A stretch of DNA of 57,563 bases, from the NCBI GenBank assembly GCA_910584375.1, contig CAJUAH010000017.1:1-57563 (forward strand), in the 5' to 3' direction. Every line of letters begins with the position of its first letter. The first letter of the stretch is position 1. The position numbers and the translations under genes were made by a program. A model generated the notes under the pieces. It did not search any database, was not told the origin of the DNA, and saw only the letters and a list, made by a program, of their open reading frames with translations. Source of the stretch: an uncultured Acetatifactor sp. (GTDB lineage Bacteria; Bacillota; Clostridia; Lachnospirales; Lachnospiraceae). Of this stretch, positions 16,187 through 24,156 are shown one piece after another.

Positions 16187-18160
16187 ATGCCTTCACAATT
16201 TTTCGGATTAAACATTGCGTATACAGGGTTGTTGGCCAGCAACGCGGCCTTGAATACCACCGCCAACAACATTGCCAACGTGCAGACCGAGGGGTTTAGC
16301 CGCCAGCGGGTGGTGCAGCAGGCCAGCCGGGCAATCCGGGTGTTCCAGACTTACGGCTGCGCCGGCGCGGGCGTGGATACGCTGGCCATTGAGCGGGTCA
16401 GGGATGAGTTTTACGATACCAAGTACTGGAATAACAATGCCAATGCGGGCGAGTACGATATCAAGCAGAACTACATGCAGCAGATAGAGGCATATTTTAA
16501 AGACGACGCGACAACCCCTGGATTCAGTACCATTTTTAATAAGATGATGGTCTGGGGTATACAGGAATGGAAAAAGAATGCCGGTGATACCAATTCCAAG
16601 AAACAGTTTATCGGAACCGTGGGCCAGCTCACCGAATATTTTAACGGACTGGCCGGGAATCTGCAAAAACTGCAGGCGGACGTAAACGATGAAATCAAGG
16701 TGAAGGTGGATGAGATCAACTCCCTGGCCGGGGAACTGGCCACCCTGAACAAGCAGATCAATGTGGTGGAGCTGACGGGCAGCAAAGCCAATGAATTGAG
16801 GGATCGAAGGAGTCTTCTGCTGGATCAGCTCTCCCAGATTGTGGATGTGGAGGTAAAGGAATATCCCATTATGGATAAGAACCAGCCCGACCGGGAGACG
16901 GGGGCGCATCAGTTCATCGTCAAGATCGCCGGGGGGCAGACGCTGGTGGACGGCAACGAGTACCGGGGACTGGAGTGCAAGGCCAGAACCGACTATGAAA
17001 AGGTCAACCAGACGGATATCGACGGATTGTATGACGTTTATTGGAGCGACGGGCAGAAATTTAATCTGTACAGCACGGTGATGGGCGGCAATCTGCGGGG
17101 CCTGGTGCAGATGCGGGACGGCAACTACGGAGAGTATTTCAACGGCAAGGTGGAGGCCATCGGCAGGACCCCGGACAATAAGAACGATACCGTGACGGTC
17201 AGCGTGTCCCAGAAGTATCTGCAGGATCTGAACTTTTCCAACCTGTCCGACCAGGGGGGCAAGATCAATCTGGGGAACAGGGAGTTCTACTATGATTCCT
17301 GGAGCTGTGAGATCAGCTACAACGATCAGGGAGAGAAGGTGTGCAATTACACTTTCGTCCTGTCCAACGACACGGACAGGAACCCGCTGCGCCTGACCAA
17401 CGATCGGGTGGGAAAGAAAGCCGAAGTGGGAACCGGAGTGCAATATCAGGGCGTTCCATATTATATGAACCAGATGAATATCTGGATCCGTACTTTCGCG
17501 CAGAAGTTCAACGACACGCTGAAGAGCGGATACAACACTTACGGGGAATTGGGCTGCAATCTGCTGACCGGCAATAAGGCGGCCTCGGATGAACAGTACA
17601 ACCTGGTGGATGAGTACAGGTACGATACCTTTACCTATGAGGCATATCAGGCGAAGGTGCAGCAGCTCATGCAGGGCGGCATGACCCAGCAGGATGCGGA
17701 AAAGGCGGCTGCGCTGAAGGTGGAGGACAGTTCTGACAGCTATTACCGTCTGACGGCTATGAACTTTGATGTGTCAACGGCCGTGGAGCTGGATCCGGAT
17801 CTGCTGTCGCACCGCTATGAGAAAGCAGACGGCCCTGAGCAGGATGTTCTGTTGGACGATCTGAAACGAATTGCCACCGACACGGAGAGGATGAGTTTCA
17901 GAGGAGGCAATGCCTCGGAATTTTTGCAGTGCATATTGGGAGATATTACACTGAATGCCAGCCGGGCCAATACTTTCCAGAAGAATTTCAGCGATATCAG
18001 CGATATCATCAATACCCAGCGCATGTCCATCTCCGGCGTTGACGAGGACGAGGAGGCTGTCAATCTGGTGAAATACCAGCATGCCTACGGCTTATCTTCC
18101 AAGATGATCCAGGTATTGACGGAGGTCTATGACAGGCTGATTCTGGAGACGGGCGTATAA
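16187..18160 (+). CDS. Second FlgK-like hook-associated protein (657 aa)
   Basis: This is a paralogue of the preceding gene. It has the same N-terminal layout (GLNIAYTGLLASNAALNTT, ANNIANVQTEGFSRQ) and C-terminal layout (EEAVNLVKYQHAYGLSSKMIQ), but a different and longer middle domain. TTAGGAG lies about 9 bases before ATG 16187. It lies 58 bp after the first flgK and 61 bp before flgL. Divergence of the central domains is large, so this is not a recent duplication. The two copies may form successive rings of the junction, or replace each other in different filaments; the sequence does not say which. Confidence 0.9.
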   Translation: MPSQFFGLNIAYTGLLASNAALNTTANNIANVQTEGFSRQRVVQQASRAIRVFQTYGCAGAGVDTLAIERVRDEFYDTKYWNNNANAGEYDIKQNYMQQIEAYFKDDATTPGFSTIFNKMMVWGIQEWKKNAGDTNSKKQFIGTVGQLTEYFNGLAGNLQKLQADVNDEIKVKVDEINSLAGELATLNKQINVVELTGSKANELRDRRSLLLDQLSQIVDVEVKEYPIMDKNQPDRETGAHQFIVKIAGGQTLVDGNEYRGLECKARTDYEKVNQTDIDGLYDVYWSDGQKFNLYSTVMGGNLRGLVQMRDGNYGEYFNGKVEAIGRTPDNKNDTVTVSVSQKYLQDLNFSNLSDQGGKINLGNREFYYDSWSCEISYNDQGEKVCNYTFVLSNDTDRNPLRLTNDRVGKKAEVGTGVQYQGVPYYMNQMNIWIRTFAQKFNDTLKSGYNTYGELGCNLLTGNKAASDEQYNLVDEYRYDTFTYEAYQAKVQQLMQGGMTQQDAEKAAALKVEDSSDSYYRLTAMNFDVSTAVELDPDLLSHRYEKADGPEQDVLLDDLKRIATDTERMSFRGGNASEFLQCILGDITLNASRANTFQKNFSDISDIINTQRMSISGVDEDEEAVNLVKYQHAYGLSSKMIQVLTEVYDRLILETGV

Positions 18161-18221
18161 ATAATAAGTTGATCGGCGCGGTAATATGGGCATGGCCCGT
18201 ATCGCACAGAAAGAGGTAGAC

Positions 18222-19775
18222 ATGAGAATAACAAACAAGATCATGCAGAACAATAATCTGGCGAACATCAATACAAATAAACTGCTGCAGGACAGACTCA
18301 GCACCCAGATGTCCACGGAAAAGAAGATCAACCGTCCCTCGGACGATCCGGTGGTGGCGATCCGCGCGCTACGTCTGCGCGCCAATGTGGCGGAAGTGAC
18401 CCAGTATTACAGCCGGAATATCCCCGACGCCGAGAGCTGGCTCAACGTGACGGAGGAGGCGGTGAAGAATCTGGCCTCCATCGTGACGGAAATGCAGAAA
18501 CAGTGCACTAAGGGCGCCGACGGAAAGATCAAGAGCTCTGACCGGCAGATTGTCATCGAGCAGCTCAAGGCTCTGGCGGACGAGGTATACAGTACCGCGG
18601 ATGCGGACTACGCGGGGCGCTATGTGTTCACCGGATACCGCACGGACACCTCCGTCAGCTTTCGGGAGGCAACGAAAAAGCAATACAGTATCACCGAGCA
18701 GCTGACGAAAGACAATATTGACCAGATAACTTTTATCAATACCAAAGCCAACGGCGATGATGTGATGGATATGACTGTCAACAACTATCAGGACATCGAC
18801 GTGGCCAAAGAAGACATACAGCCGGTAGAAGTCTACCGTTTCCATCTGGCTTATGGGAGCTGCGACGACGTGCCGACTAATGCCGTGCCGCCGAGGCTCA
18901 GCCTGACCTATGGGGCGCAGCAGACCGGCAGTATCCCGATAGAGGTAAAACACGATTATGAATCCCCCTATGAGGCGGCGGCCGCGGCCACGGGAGAGAA
19001 GGCCATATTTGTACCGGAGACCGGCGAAGTGTTGTTGTCCAAGGATGCCTATGATACGCTGATGAAGACCAAGGACGATACCACTACGGCGGACGAGAAT
19101 GAGGGAGAGATCCGTATCACCTATGAGAAATCCAACTGGGTCAAGGGGGACTTGCGCCCGGAACACTATTTCGCGTGCGTCTCTGATAAAGGCACGGACA
19201 ACGAACTCGCTTACAACCAGGATTATCTGAGCGGCAATGTTGAGCGGCAGGATATTGAGTACGATGTGGGTTTTAACCAGACAATCCGCATTAATTCCAC
19301 CGCCGATGAGTGTTTCAAGCACAGTATCAGCCGTGAGGTGGAAGATCTGGTGAACGCCATGCAGGATGTGGTGGACACAGAGAAGATCGTTGAGGATCTG
19401 AACGGTTTGTTGGAGAAGGCCACCGGCGCCGACGCGAAAGAGATCCAGGAGAAACTGGATGTGGCCCAGAAAGTGTTGGAGCTGAAAAAAGATAAGGCCC
19501 AGAGGATGTTTGAACATGGGATTACGCAGATGCAGGGACATCTGGACGAAACCAACGTAAGTCTGACCAATATCGGTACGCGGAGTAAAAAGCTGGAGCT
19601 GATCGAGAACCGTATGCAGTCCCAGAAGACCACATTCGAGGAACTCCAGAGTGTGAATGAGGATATCGATATCGCGGAGGTCATCATCAATCTGACCAGC
19701 GCGAAACTGACCTACGAAGCGTCCCTGATGGCTACCGGCAAGGTGGCGCAGACCAGCCTGCTGCAGTATATCTAA
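18222..19775 (+). CDS. flgL: Flagellar hook-associated protein FlgL (517 aa)
   Basis: FlgL (HAP3) links FlgK to flagellin. The N-terminal flagellin-like helix is clear (MRITNKIMQNNNLANINTNK), followed by LSTQMSTEKKINRPSDDP. The C-terminal flagellin-like helix ends with AEVIINLTSAKLTYEASL and VAQTSLLQYI. I start it at ATG 18222, with AAAGAGGT 4-11 bases upstream; an ATG 36 bases earlier would add 12 residues before the conserved MRITN and was rejected. At 517 residues it is longer than the common 300-residue FlgL, because of an expanded exposed domain (about 150-370). Confidence 0.92.
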   Translation: MRITNKIMQNNNLANINTNKLLQDRLSTQMSTEKKINRPSDDPVVAIRALRLRANVAEVTQYYSRNIPDAESWLNVTEEAVKNLASIVTEMQKQCTKGADGKIKSSDRQIVIEQLKALADEVYSTADADYAGRYVFTGYRTDTSVSFREATKKQYSITEQLTKDNIDQITFINTKANGDDVMDMTVNNYQDIDVAKEDIQPVEVYRFHLAYGSCDDVPTNAVPPRLSLTYGAQQTGSIPIEVKHDYESPYEAAAAATGEKAIFVPETGEVLLSKDAYDTLMKTKDDTTTADENEGEIRITYEKSNWVKGDLRPEHYFACVSDKGTDNELAYNQDYLSGNVERQDIEYDVGFNQTIRINSTADECFKHSISREVEDLVNAMQDVVDTEKIVEDLNGLLEKATGADAKEIQEKLDVAQKVLELKKDKAQRMFEHGITQMQGHLDETNVSLTNIGTRSKKLELIENRMQSQKTTFEELQSVNEDIDIAEVIINLTSAKLTYEASLMATGKVAQTSLLQYI

Positions 19776-19787
19776 GGAGGAAAAACT

Positions 19788-20246
19788 ATGATAATCAATA
19801 CCAAGGCTTTTGGCGAAGTGGAAATTACGGATGATAAAGTCATCACCTTTCCGGGCGGAATCATCGGTTTTCCCGATATGAAACGTTTCACGCTGCTGCA
19901 TGACGAGGAACACGGAGTATCCGCCGGTATCCGCTGGCTGCAATCGCTGGAGGAACCGGGATTTGCCATGACGGTGATGGATCCCCTGGCGGTAAAAGAG
20001 GACTACAATCCCGAGATTGACGACGAACTGCTGACAAGGATCGGCAAAGTGACGCCGGACAATCTGCTGGTGCTGGTGACGGTGCGGGTTCCCGCCGACC
20101 TGACCCGGATGAGCGTCAATCTGCAGGGGCCTATTATCATCAATGTAGATGAGCGTAAGGCCTGCCAGATTATCGTGGACGCGGACGCCTATCCGGTGCG
20201 TTTCCCCATCTATGATATCTTGCAGTCCAGAAAGGCGGGTGATTGA
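19788..20246 (+). CDS. fliW: Flagellar assembly factor FliW (152 aa)
   Basis: FliW binds either flagellin or CsrA. When flagellin is retained in the cytoplasm FliW is occupied, free CsrA represses flagellin translation, and export restores it. Typical features are the N-terminal beta-rich stretch (FGEVEITDDKVITFPGGIIGF) and length. AAGGAGG lies 7 bases before ATG. The gene is followed by csrA with one base between stop and start region, the conserved partner order in Bacillus and Clostridia. Confidence 0.95.
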   Translation: MIINTKAFGEVEITDDKVITFPGGIIGFPDMKRFTLLHDEEHGVSAGIRWLQSLEEPGFAMTVMDPLAVKEDYNPEIDDELLTRIGKVTPDNLLVLVTVRVPADLTRMSVNLQGPIIINVDERKACQIIVDADAYPVRFPIYDILQSRKAGD

Positions 20247-20247
20247 G

Positions 20248-20466
20248 ATGCTGGCGTTATCCAGAAAAAAGAACGAGGCGATCATTGTCAACAACAACAT
20301 TGAGATCACAATTCTGGAGGTCAAGGGCGACCAGGTCAAGATAGGCGTCACCGCTCCCAGAGAGGTGCCGGTCTATCGCAAGGAGGTCTATATGCAGATC
20401 CAGGAGGCCAATCAGGAAGCCGCCAGCACCGAGGGAATGGCGGCGTTGAAAGATCTGTTGACCTGA
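20248..20466 (+). CDS. csrA: Carbon storage regulator CsrA (72 aa)
   Basis: An RNA-binding translational repressor that recognises GGA in hairpin loops. The protein begins MLALSRKKNEAIIVNNNIEI and contains the conserved VKIGVTAPREVPVYRKEVY strand and helix; length is typical. ATG 20248 comes one base after the fliW stop, so translation is coupled. Likely targets within this window are the leaders of flgM (13511-13551) and flaG (20547-20608), which carry GGA-loop hairpins. The flagellin gene itself is not in the window. Confidence 0.96.
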   Translation: MLALSRKKNEAIIVNNNIEITILEVKGDQVKIGVTAPREVPVYRKEVYMQIQEANQEAASTEGMAALKDLLT

Positions 20467-20512
20467 ATTATGGTAGATTTATGCCTTTTTAACCTTTTTT
20501 GGCGGAAAAAAC

Positions 20513-20540
20513 TAAATTTTTTTGTTGCCGCATCCGATAA
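20513..20540 (+). promoter_or_regulatory. SigD (sigma-28) promoter of the flaG-fliD-fliS operon
   Basis: TAAA (20513-20516), 17-base gap, CCGATAA (20534-20540). The gap is one base longer than in the flgM promoter, but the -10 box is identical. Expected start of transcription is near 20547. Confidence 0.7.
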
Positions 20541-20561
20541 TAGCTGTAAGAAACCAAAAAG

Positions 20562-20604
20562 TGTCGTATAAGGATGACGACATTGCAGCAACACATGGAG
20601 GTGT
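20562..20604 (+). promoter_or_regulatory. flaG leader with two GGA-loop hairpins, candidate CsrA sites
   Basis: Hairpin 1 is TGTCGT (20562-20567) / ACGACA (20577-20582), with loop ATAAGGATG, close to the CsrA SELEX core ACARGGAUG. Hairpin 2 is ACAC (20591-20594) / GTGT (20601-20604), with loop ATGGAG; this loop contains most of the Shine-Dalgarno sequence of flaG (GGAGG 20597-20601). The layout of an upstream site plus a site over the ribosome binding site copies the known hag leader of Bacillus subtilis. It is inferred from pattern. Confidence 0.65.
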
Positions 20605-20608
20605 AATT

Positions 20609-21052
20609 ATGGCAATAGAACCCTTAGGAAGCATTATGAGTGTACAGGCTCAGAGTGTGAGCGCACCCAAGCCTGTGGCGCAGACAAAAGCGCCGAGTGT
20701 TGAATCGCAGAGCAATACTGCCCAGGAGGCCGCGCAGGTGGACAATACCGTCAACGTTGTGGCGGAGGGACAGAGCAAGGGAAACAGCAACAGTAACAGC
20801 AATGAGCAGCAGGCGCAGCAACAGCAGCTCTCCAATGAGCAGCTCAGGCGTGCCGTGGAGCAATTTAATAAGAATATGCTGACGCATTCGGAAGCTGTGT
20901 TTGGCATACACGAGGGTACTAACCGCGTGACGATCAAGATCGTGGATAAGGACACGAAAGAGGTGCTGAAAGAACTGCCTCCCGAGAAGACGCTGGATAT
21001 GATCGCCAAAGTATGGGAGATGGCGGGTATTCTTGTGGACGAGAGAAGATAG
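20609..21052 (+). CDS. flaG: FlaG family protein (147 aa)
   Basis: FlaG proteins influence filament length in several bacteria; the mechanism is unclear. The first 75 residues are low-complexity and rich in Gln, Ser and Asn; the C-terminal domain (about 80-147) carries the family pattern, with FGIHEGTNRVTIKIVDKDT and IPPEK-like ELPPEKTLDMIAKVWE. Start ATG 20609 has GGAGG 7 bases upstream. It is first in the operon with fliD, fliS and a FliT-like gene, behind a sigma-28 promoter. Confidence 0.9.
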   Translation: MAIEPLGSIMSVQAQSVSAPKPVAQTKAPSVESQSNTAQEAAQVDNTVNVVAEGQSKGNSNSNSNEQQAQQQQLSNEQLRRAVEQFNKNMLTHSEAVFGIHEGTNRVTIKIVDKDTKEVLKELPPEKTLDMIAKVWEMAGILVDERR

Positions 21053-21064
21053 GAGGGTGAAGAT

Positions 21065-23227
21065 ATGGGAATGAGACTTTCCGGACTGATGTCCGGCATG
21101 GATACAGAGAGTATCATCTCACAGTTGGTGGAAGGCAAGAAGACCAAGGTTGACAAGACCAAGAAAGCGCAGACGAAATTGCAGTGGAAACAGGATGCGT
21201 GGAAGAGTCTTAACACCAAGCTGCAGAATCTGCAGAAAATATATCTGAGCAACATGCGTTTTACGGACGCCTACAGCAAGAAGACAACCAAGGTATCCAA
21301 TCCCAACGCAGTCAGCGTGATTACCGGCGAGGACGCCGTAAACGGCGTGCAGTCCTTACGGATCAAGCAGTTGGCCAAGACCGGTATCCTTACCGGCGAT
21401 ACCGTAAAGGGTGTGGACGAGAACGGCAAGGAGAAAAAGGTAACGGCGCTCTCCACTCTCAGCGAACTGGGTGTGACCGGCGAGGGTTCCATCAATGTGA
21501 GCACCGGCAATACTTCCGTGGATCTCAAGGTAAGCGGCGACACTACGATTTCCGAAGTGCTGACCCAGCTTAAGAACGCGGGGCTGAACGCCAACTTTGA
21601 CGAGGGCAACCAGAGATTCTTTGTAAGCTCCAAGGAGTCCGGAGCAGCCAGTGATTTCAGTATCTCCGCGATGGATGAAGGCGGGCTGAACGCATTAAAG
21701 GCGCTGGGGCTGCAGGAGAATCTTGGCAATCTGAAGAACCTGACGGACGAGGAGTTTGCCAAACTTGGCAAGACACAGCAGGAGTATGTGACATACGCCA
21801 AATATTATTCTGCCGGAAACAGAACCGCGGCGATCGCGGCGATGCGGGATATGATCGACGAGGACGTGGCGGCCAGAGTCAAGGGTTATGAGGCTGAATA
21901 TAAGAAACTGATGGAGAGTAAAGCCGCGGCCCAGAAAGAGCTTGACAAGATCAACGATAAGTATGCGGGGAAGACGCTGGAATCCGTCGAGTATTATACG
22001 GAGGAGATTAACAAAAAGGGCGAGCGTATCGCAGAGATCGACGAACAGTTAAAAGACGATACGCTGGATGAGGCGACGAAAAAAACGCTTGAGAGTGAGC
22101 GCGAGACATTGGTGAAAGATCAGGAGGCGCTTACAGAGGGGCATGCCGACGCGGTAAATAAGCTGAAACAGGAAGGCATTATCAAAGATGCTGACGAGGG
22201 CATGCAGAAGGTAGAGCAGTATATCGGTGTTCCCACCACTGCGGAAGAGAACGGTGAGACGGTCTATAAGGCAACCGATACTACGAATCTGGTGAAGGAG
22301 ATCGAAGACCGCTATTATAAGAAGGCGGAGTTTGCCAACAATATGGTGGAGAATTCCGGTTCGGTAACCGGCGGCGCTACCAAGGTCAGCGGACAGGATG
22401 CCATCATCTATCTGAATGACGCCGAGTTCACCAGCACCAACAATACATTCAGCATCAACGGATTGACGTTCACGGCGCTGAACGAGACCAAGGACGGCGA
22501 GCAGATTACCGTGACCACCGAGCAGGATACAGACGGTATCTATGACATGGTCAAGAATTTCCTGAAGGAGTACAACGCCATTATCAACGAGATGGATAAG
22601 TTGTACAATGCGGATTCTGCCAAGGGTTATGAGCCTCTGACCACCGAGGAGAAAGACGCGCTGTCCGATACTGAGATCGAAGAGTATGAGAAGAAGATCA
22701 AGGACGCCCTGCTGCGCAGAGACGAGAACCTGAGCAGCGTCAGTTCCGCTTTGAAAGCTGTTATGTCCGCCGGCATCGAGGTGAACGGTAAGACCATGTA
22801 TCTCCACAACTTCGGTATTGAGACGCTGGGATATTTTGAGGCTGCGGACAATGAGCGGAACGCTTATCATATCGCGGGCGATTCTGACGATGCCAGTACG
22901 GCGGGCAAGGCGGATGTACTGAAGGGTATGATTGCGAATGATCCGGAGACTGTTGTCAGTTTCTTCACCAAACTGTCTCAGAACTTATATGACAAGATGA
23001 CAGATATGTCCAAGTCAGTGGACGGCTACCGCAGTTTCGGTACTTTCTATGACGACAAGAAGATGAAGTCCGATTATGACAGCTACACGTCCAAGATTAA
23101 GGAGCAGGAGCAGAAACTGAACGACTACGAGGATAAGTGGTACAAGAAATTTGCCGCGATGGAGACTGCCATGGCCAAGATGCAGAGCAGCGCCAACGCT
23201 GTTACTTCCCTGTTAGGAGGAGGCTGA
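21065..23227 (+). CDS. fliD: Flagellar filament cap protein FliD (720 aa)
   Basis: FliD (HAP2) caps the growing filament and folds flagellin into place. The N-terminal family segment is MRLSGLMSGMDTESIISQLV (about 3-22), followed by the FliD_N coiled-coil. The C-terminal FliD domain (about 455-700) includes YNAIINEMDKLYN and ends in the usual helix. It is longer than the common 450-550 residues, owing to an inserted charged coiled-coil region at about 270-385 that is very rich in Lys and Glu. AGGAGGG lies about 7 bases before ATG. The chaperone genes follow. Confidence 0.93.
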   Translation: MGMRLSGLMSGMDTESIISQLVEGKKTKVDKTKKAQTKLQWKQDAWKSLNTKLQNLQKIYLSNMRFTDAYSKKTTKVSNPNAVSVITGEDAVNGVQSLRIKQLAKTGILTGDTVKGVDENGKEKKVTALSTLSELGVTGEGSINVSTGNTSVDLKVSGDTTISEVLTQLKNAGLNANFDEGNQRFFVSSKESGAASDFSISAMDEGGLNALKALGLQENLGNLKNLTDEEFAKLGKTQQEYVTYAKYYSAGNRTAAIAAMRDMIDEDVAARVKGYEAEYKKLMESKAAAQKELDKINDKYAGKTLESVEYYTEEINKKGERIAEIDEQLKDDTLDEATKKTLESERETLVKDQEALTEGHADAVNKLKQEGIIKDADEGMQKVEQYIGVPTTAEENGETVYKATDTTNLVKEIEDRYYKKAEFANNMVENSGSVTGGATKVSGQDAIIYLNDAEFTSTNNTFSINGLTFTALNETKDGEQITVTTEQDTDGIYDMVKNFLKEYNAIINEMDKLYNADSAKGYEPLTTEEKDALSDTEIEEYEKKIKDALLRRDENLSSVSSALKAVMSAGIEVNGKTMYLHNFGIETLGYFEAADNERNAYHIAGDSDDASTAGKADVLKGMIANDPETVVSFFTKLSQNLYDKMTDMSKSVDGYRSFGTFYDDKKMKSDYDSYTSKIKEQEQKLNDYEDKWYKKFAAMETAMAKMQSSANAVTSLLGGG

Positions 23228-23231
23228 TAAG

Positions 23232-23618
23232 ATGGCAATGCCTGACGCGTATTCACAATACAACAACAGCAAAATACTCACAGCGTCTCCGGCAGAACTG
23301 ACTTTAATGCTTTACGAAGGGGCGATCAAATTCTGCAATATAGCCATCGTGGCTCTGGAGCAGAAGGACGTACCAAAGGCGCACACCAATATTGTGAAAA
23401 CACAGAAAATCATCGACTATCTGCGGCAGACACTGGATATGAAATATCCGGTGGCGCAGGATTTTGAGAATATCTATGTGTATCTGTCGCAACGCCTGGT
23501 GGAGGCCAATGTAAGGAAAGAGAAGGAGATTCTGGAAGAGGTCAATGGGCATCTGCGTTCGGTAAGAGATACCTGGAAAGAAGTAATGCGGATCAATCAG
23601 GTGAAAGGGGCCAACTAA
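23232..23618 (+). CDS. fliS: Flagellin export chaperone FliS (128 aa)
   Basis: FliS binds the C-terminus of flagellin and delivers it to FlhA. Family features: YSQYNNSKILTASPAELTLM, LYEGAIKF, and a four-helix layout; length is typical. It starts 4 bases after the fliD stop region, and its stop overlaps the ATG of the next gene by one base. The flagellin client is encoded outside the window. Confidence 0.95.
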   Translation: MAMPDAYSQYNNSKILTASPAELTLMLYEGAIKFCNIAIVALEQKDVPKAHTNIVKTQKIIDYLRQTLDMKYPVAQDFENIYVYLSQRLVEANVRKEKEILEEVNGHLRSVRDTWKEVMRINQVKGAN

Positions 23619-24094
23619 TGGAGAGCCAGTTAAGCATTCTACAGGAAAGTCTGACAGCCAAAAGGCAGGTACTTCTGGAGATACAGGAATATAACAGGAA
23701 ACAGGAGGCCGTCTTTACTGCGGAAGAGGTAGATATGTCTCTCTTTGACGAGGCGATAGAAGAGAAGGGCCGTCTGATCGACAGGCTGACACAGTTGGAT
23801 GACGGATTTGACTCCATGTATCAGAAATTGGCTCTGGAGTTGGAGAACAATCGGGAGCGGTATGCGGATCAGATACGTGCAATCCAGCAGCAGATCAGGG
23901 AAATAACAGATCTGGGGGTATCCATACAGGCGCAGGAGGCCAGAAACAAGTCTCTGGTGGAGAAGTTTTTCTCCAGAGAGCGCCGAGACATACGCGCCAG
24001 TCGGCAGAACTCCGCTAAGGCGTATAATTTCTACAAGAGTATGTCCAGCCTGAATGCAGCGAACAGCGAGTCGAGTTATGACAGCAAACAGTAG
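23618..24094 (+). CDS. FliT/FlgN-like helical flagellar chaperone (158 aa)
   Basis: This small, fully helical and charged protein has heptad-like spacing over about 1-115 and a basic tail (RERRDIRASRQN). It starts at the ATG that overlaps the fliS stop, so it is translationally coupled. By position (last gene after fliD-fliS) and size it most likely acts as the FliD chaperone, the role of FliT. Sequence similarity is too low for me to assign fliT firmly. A terminator follows directly. Confidence 0.7.
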   Translation: MESQLSILQESLTAKRQVLLEIQEYNRKQEAVFTAEEVDMSLFDEAIEEKGRLIDRLTQLDDGFDSMYQKLALELENNRERYADQIRAIQQQIREITDLGVSIQAQEARNKSLVEKFFSRERRDIRASRQNSAKAYNFYKSMSSLNAANSESSYDSKQ

Positions 24095-24109
24095 ACAGTA
24101 AGCAATATG

Positions 24110-24146
24110 AAACAGGGATTTGGCACGAAACCAAATCCCTGTTTTT
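24110..24146. terminator. Bidirectional intrinsic terminator
   Basis: Perfect 14-bp stem AAACAGGGATTTGG / CCAAATCCCTGTTT with a 7-base loop and a T-tract on both strands (A-run upstream of the stem). It ends the flaG-fliD-fliS operon and the convergent regulator gene whose stop is at 24157. Confidence 0.92.
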
Positions 24147-24156
24147 GATTTCTGTT

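Noticed and set aside
20467..20512. Terminator after csrA
   Set aside because: Two T-runs are present but no stable stem precedes them.
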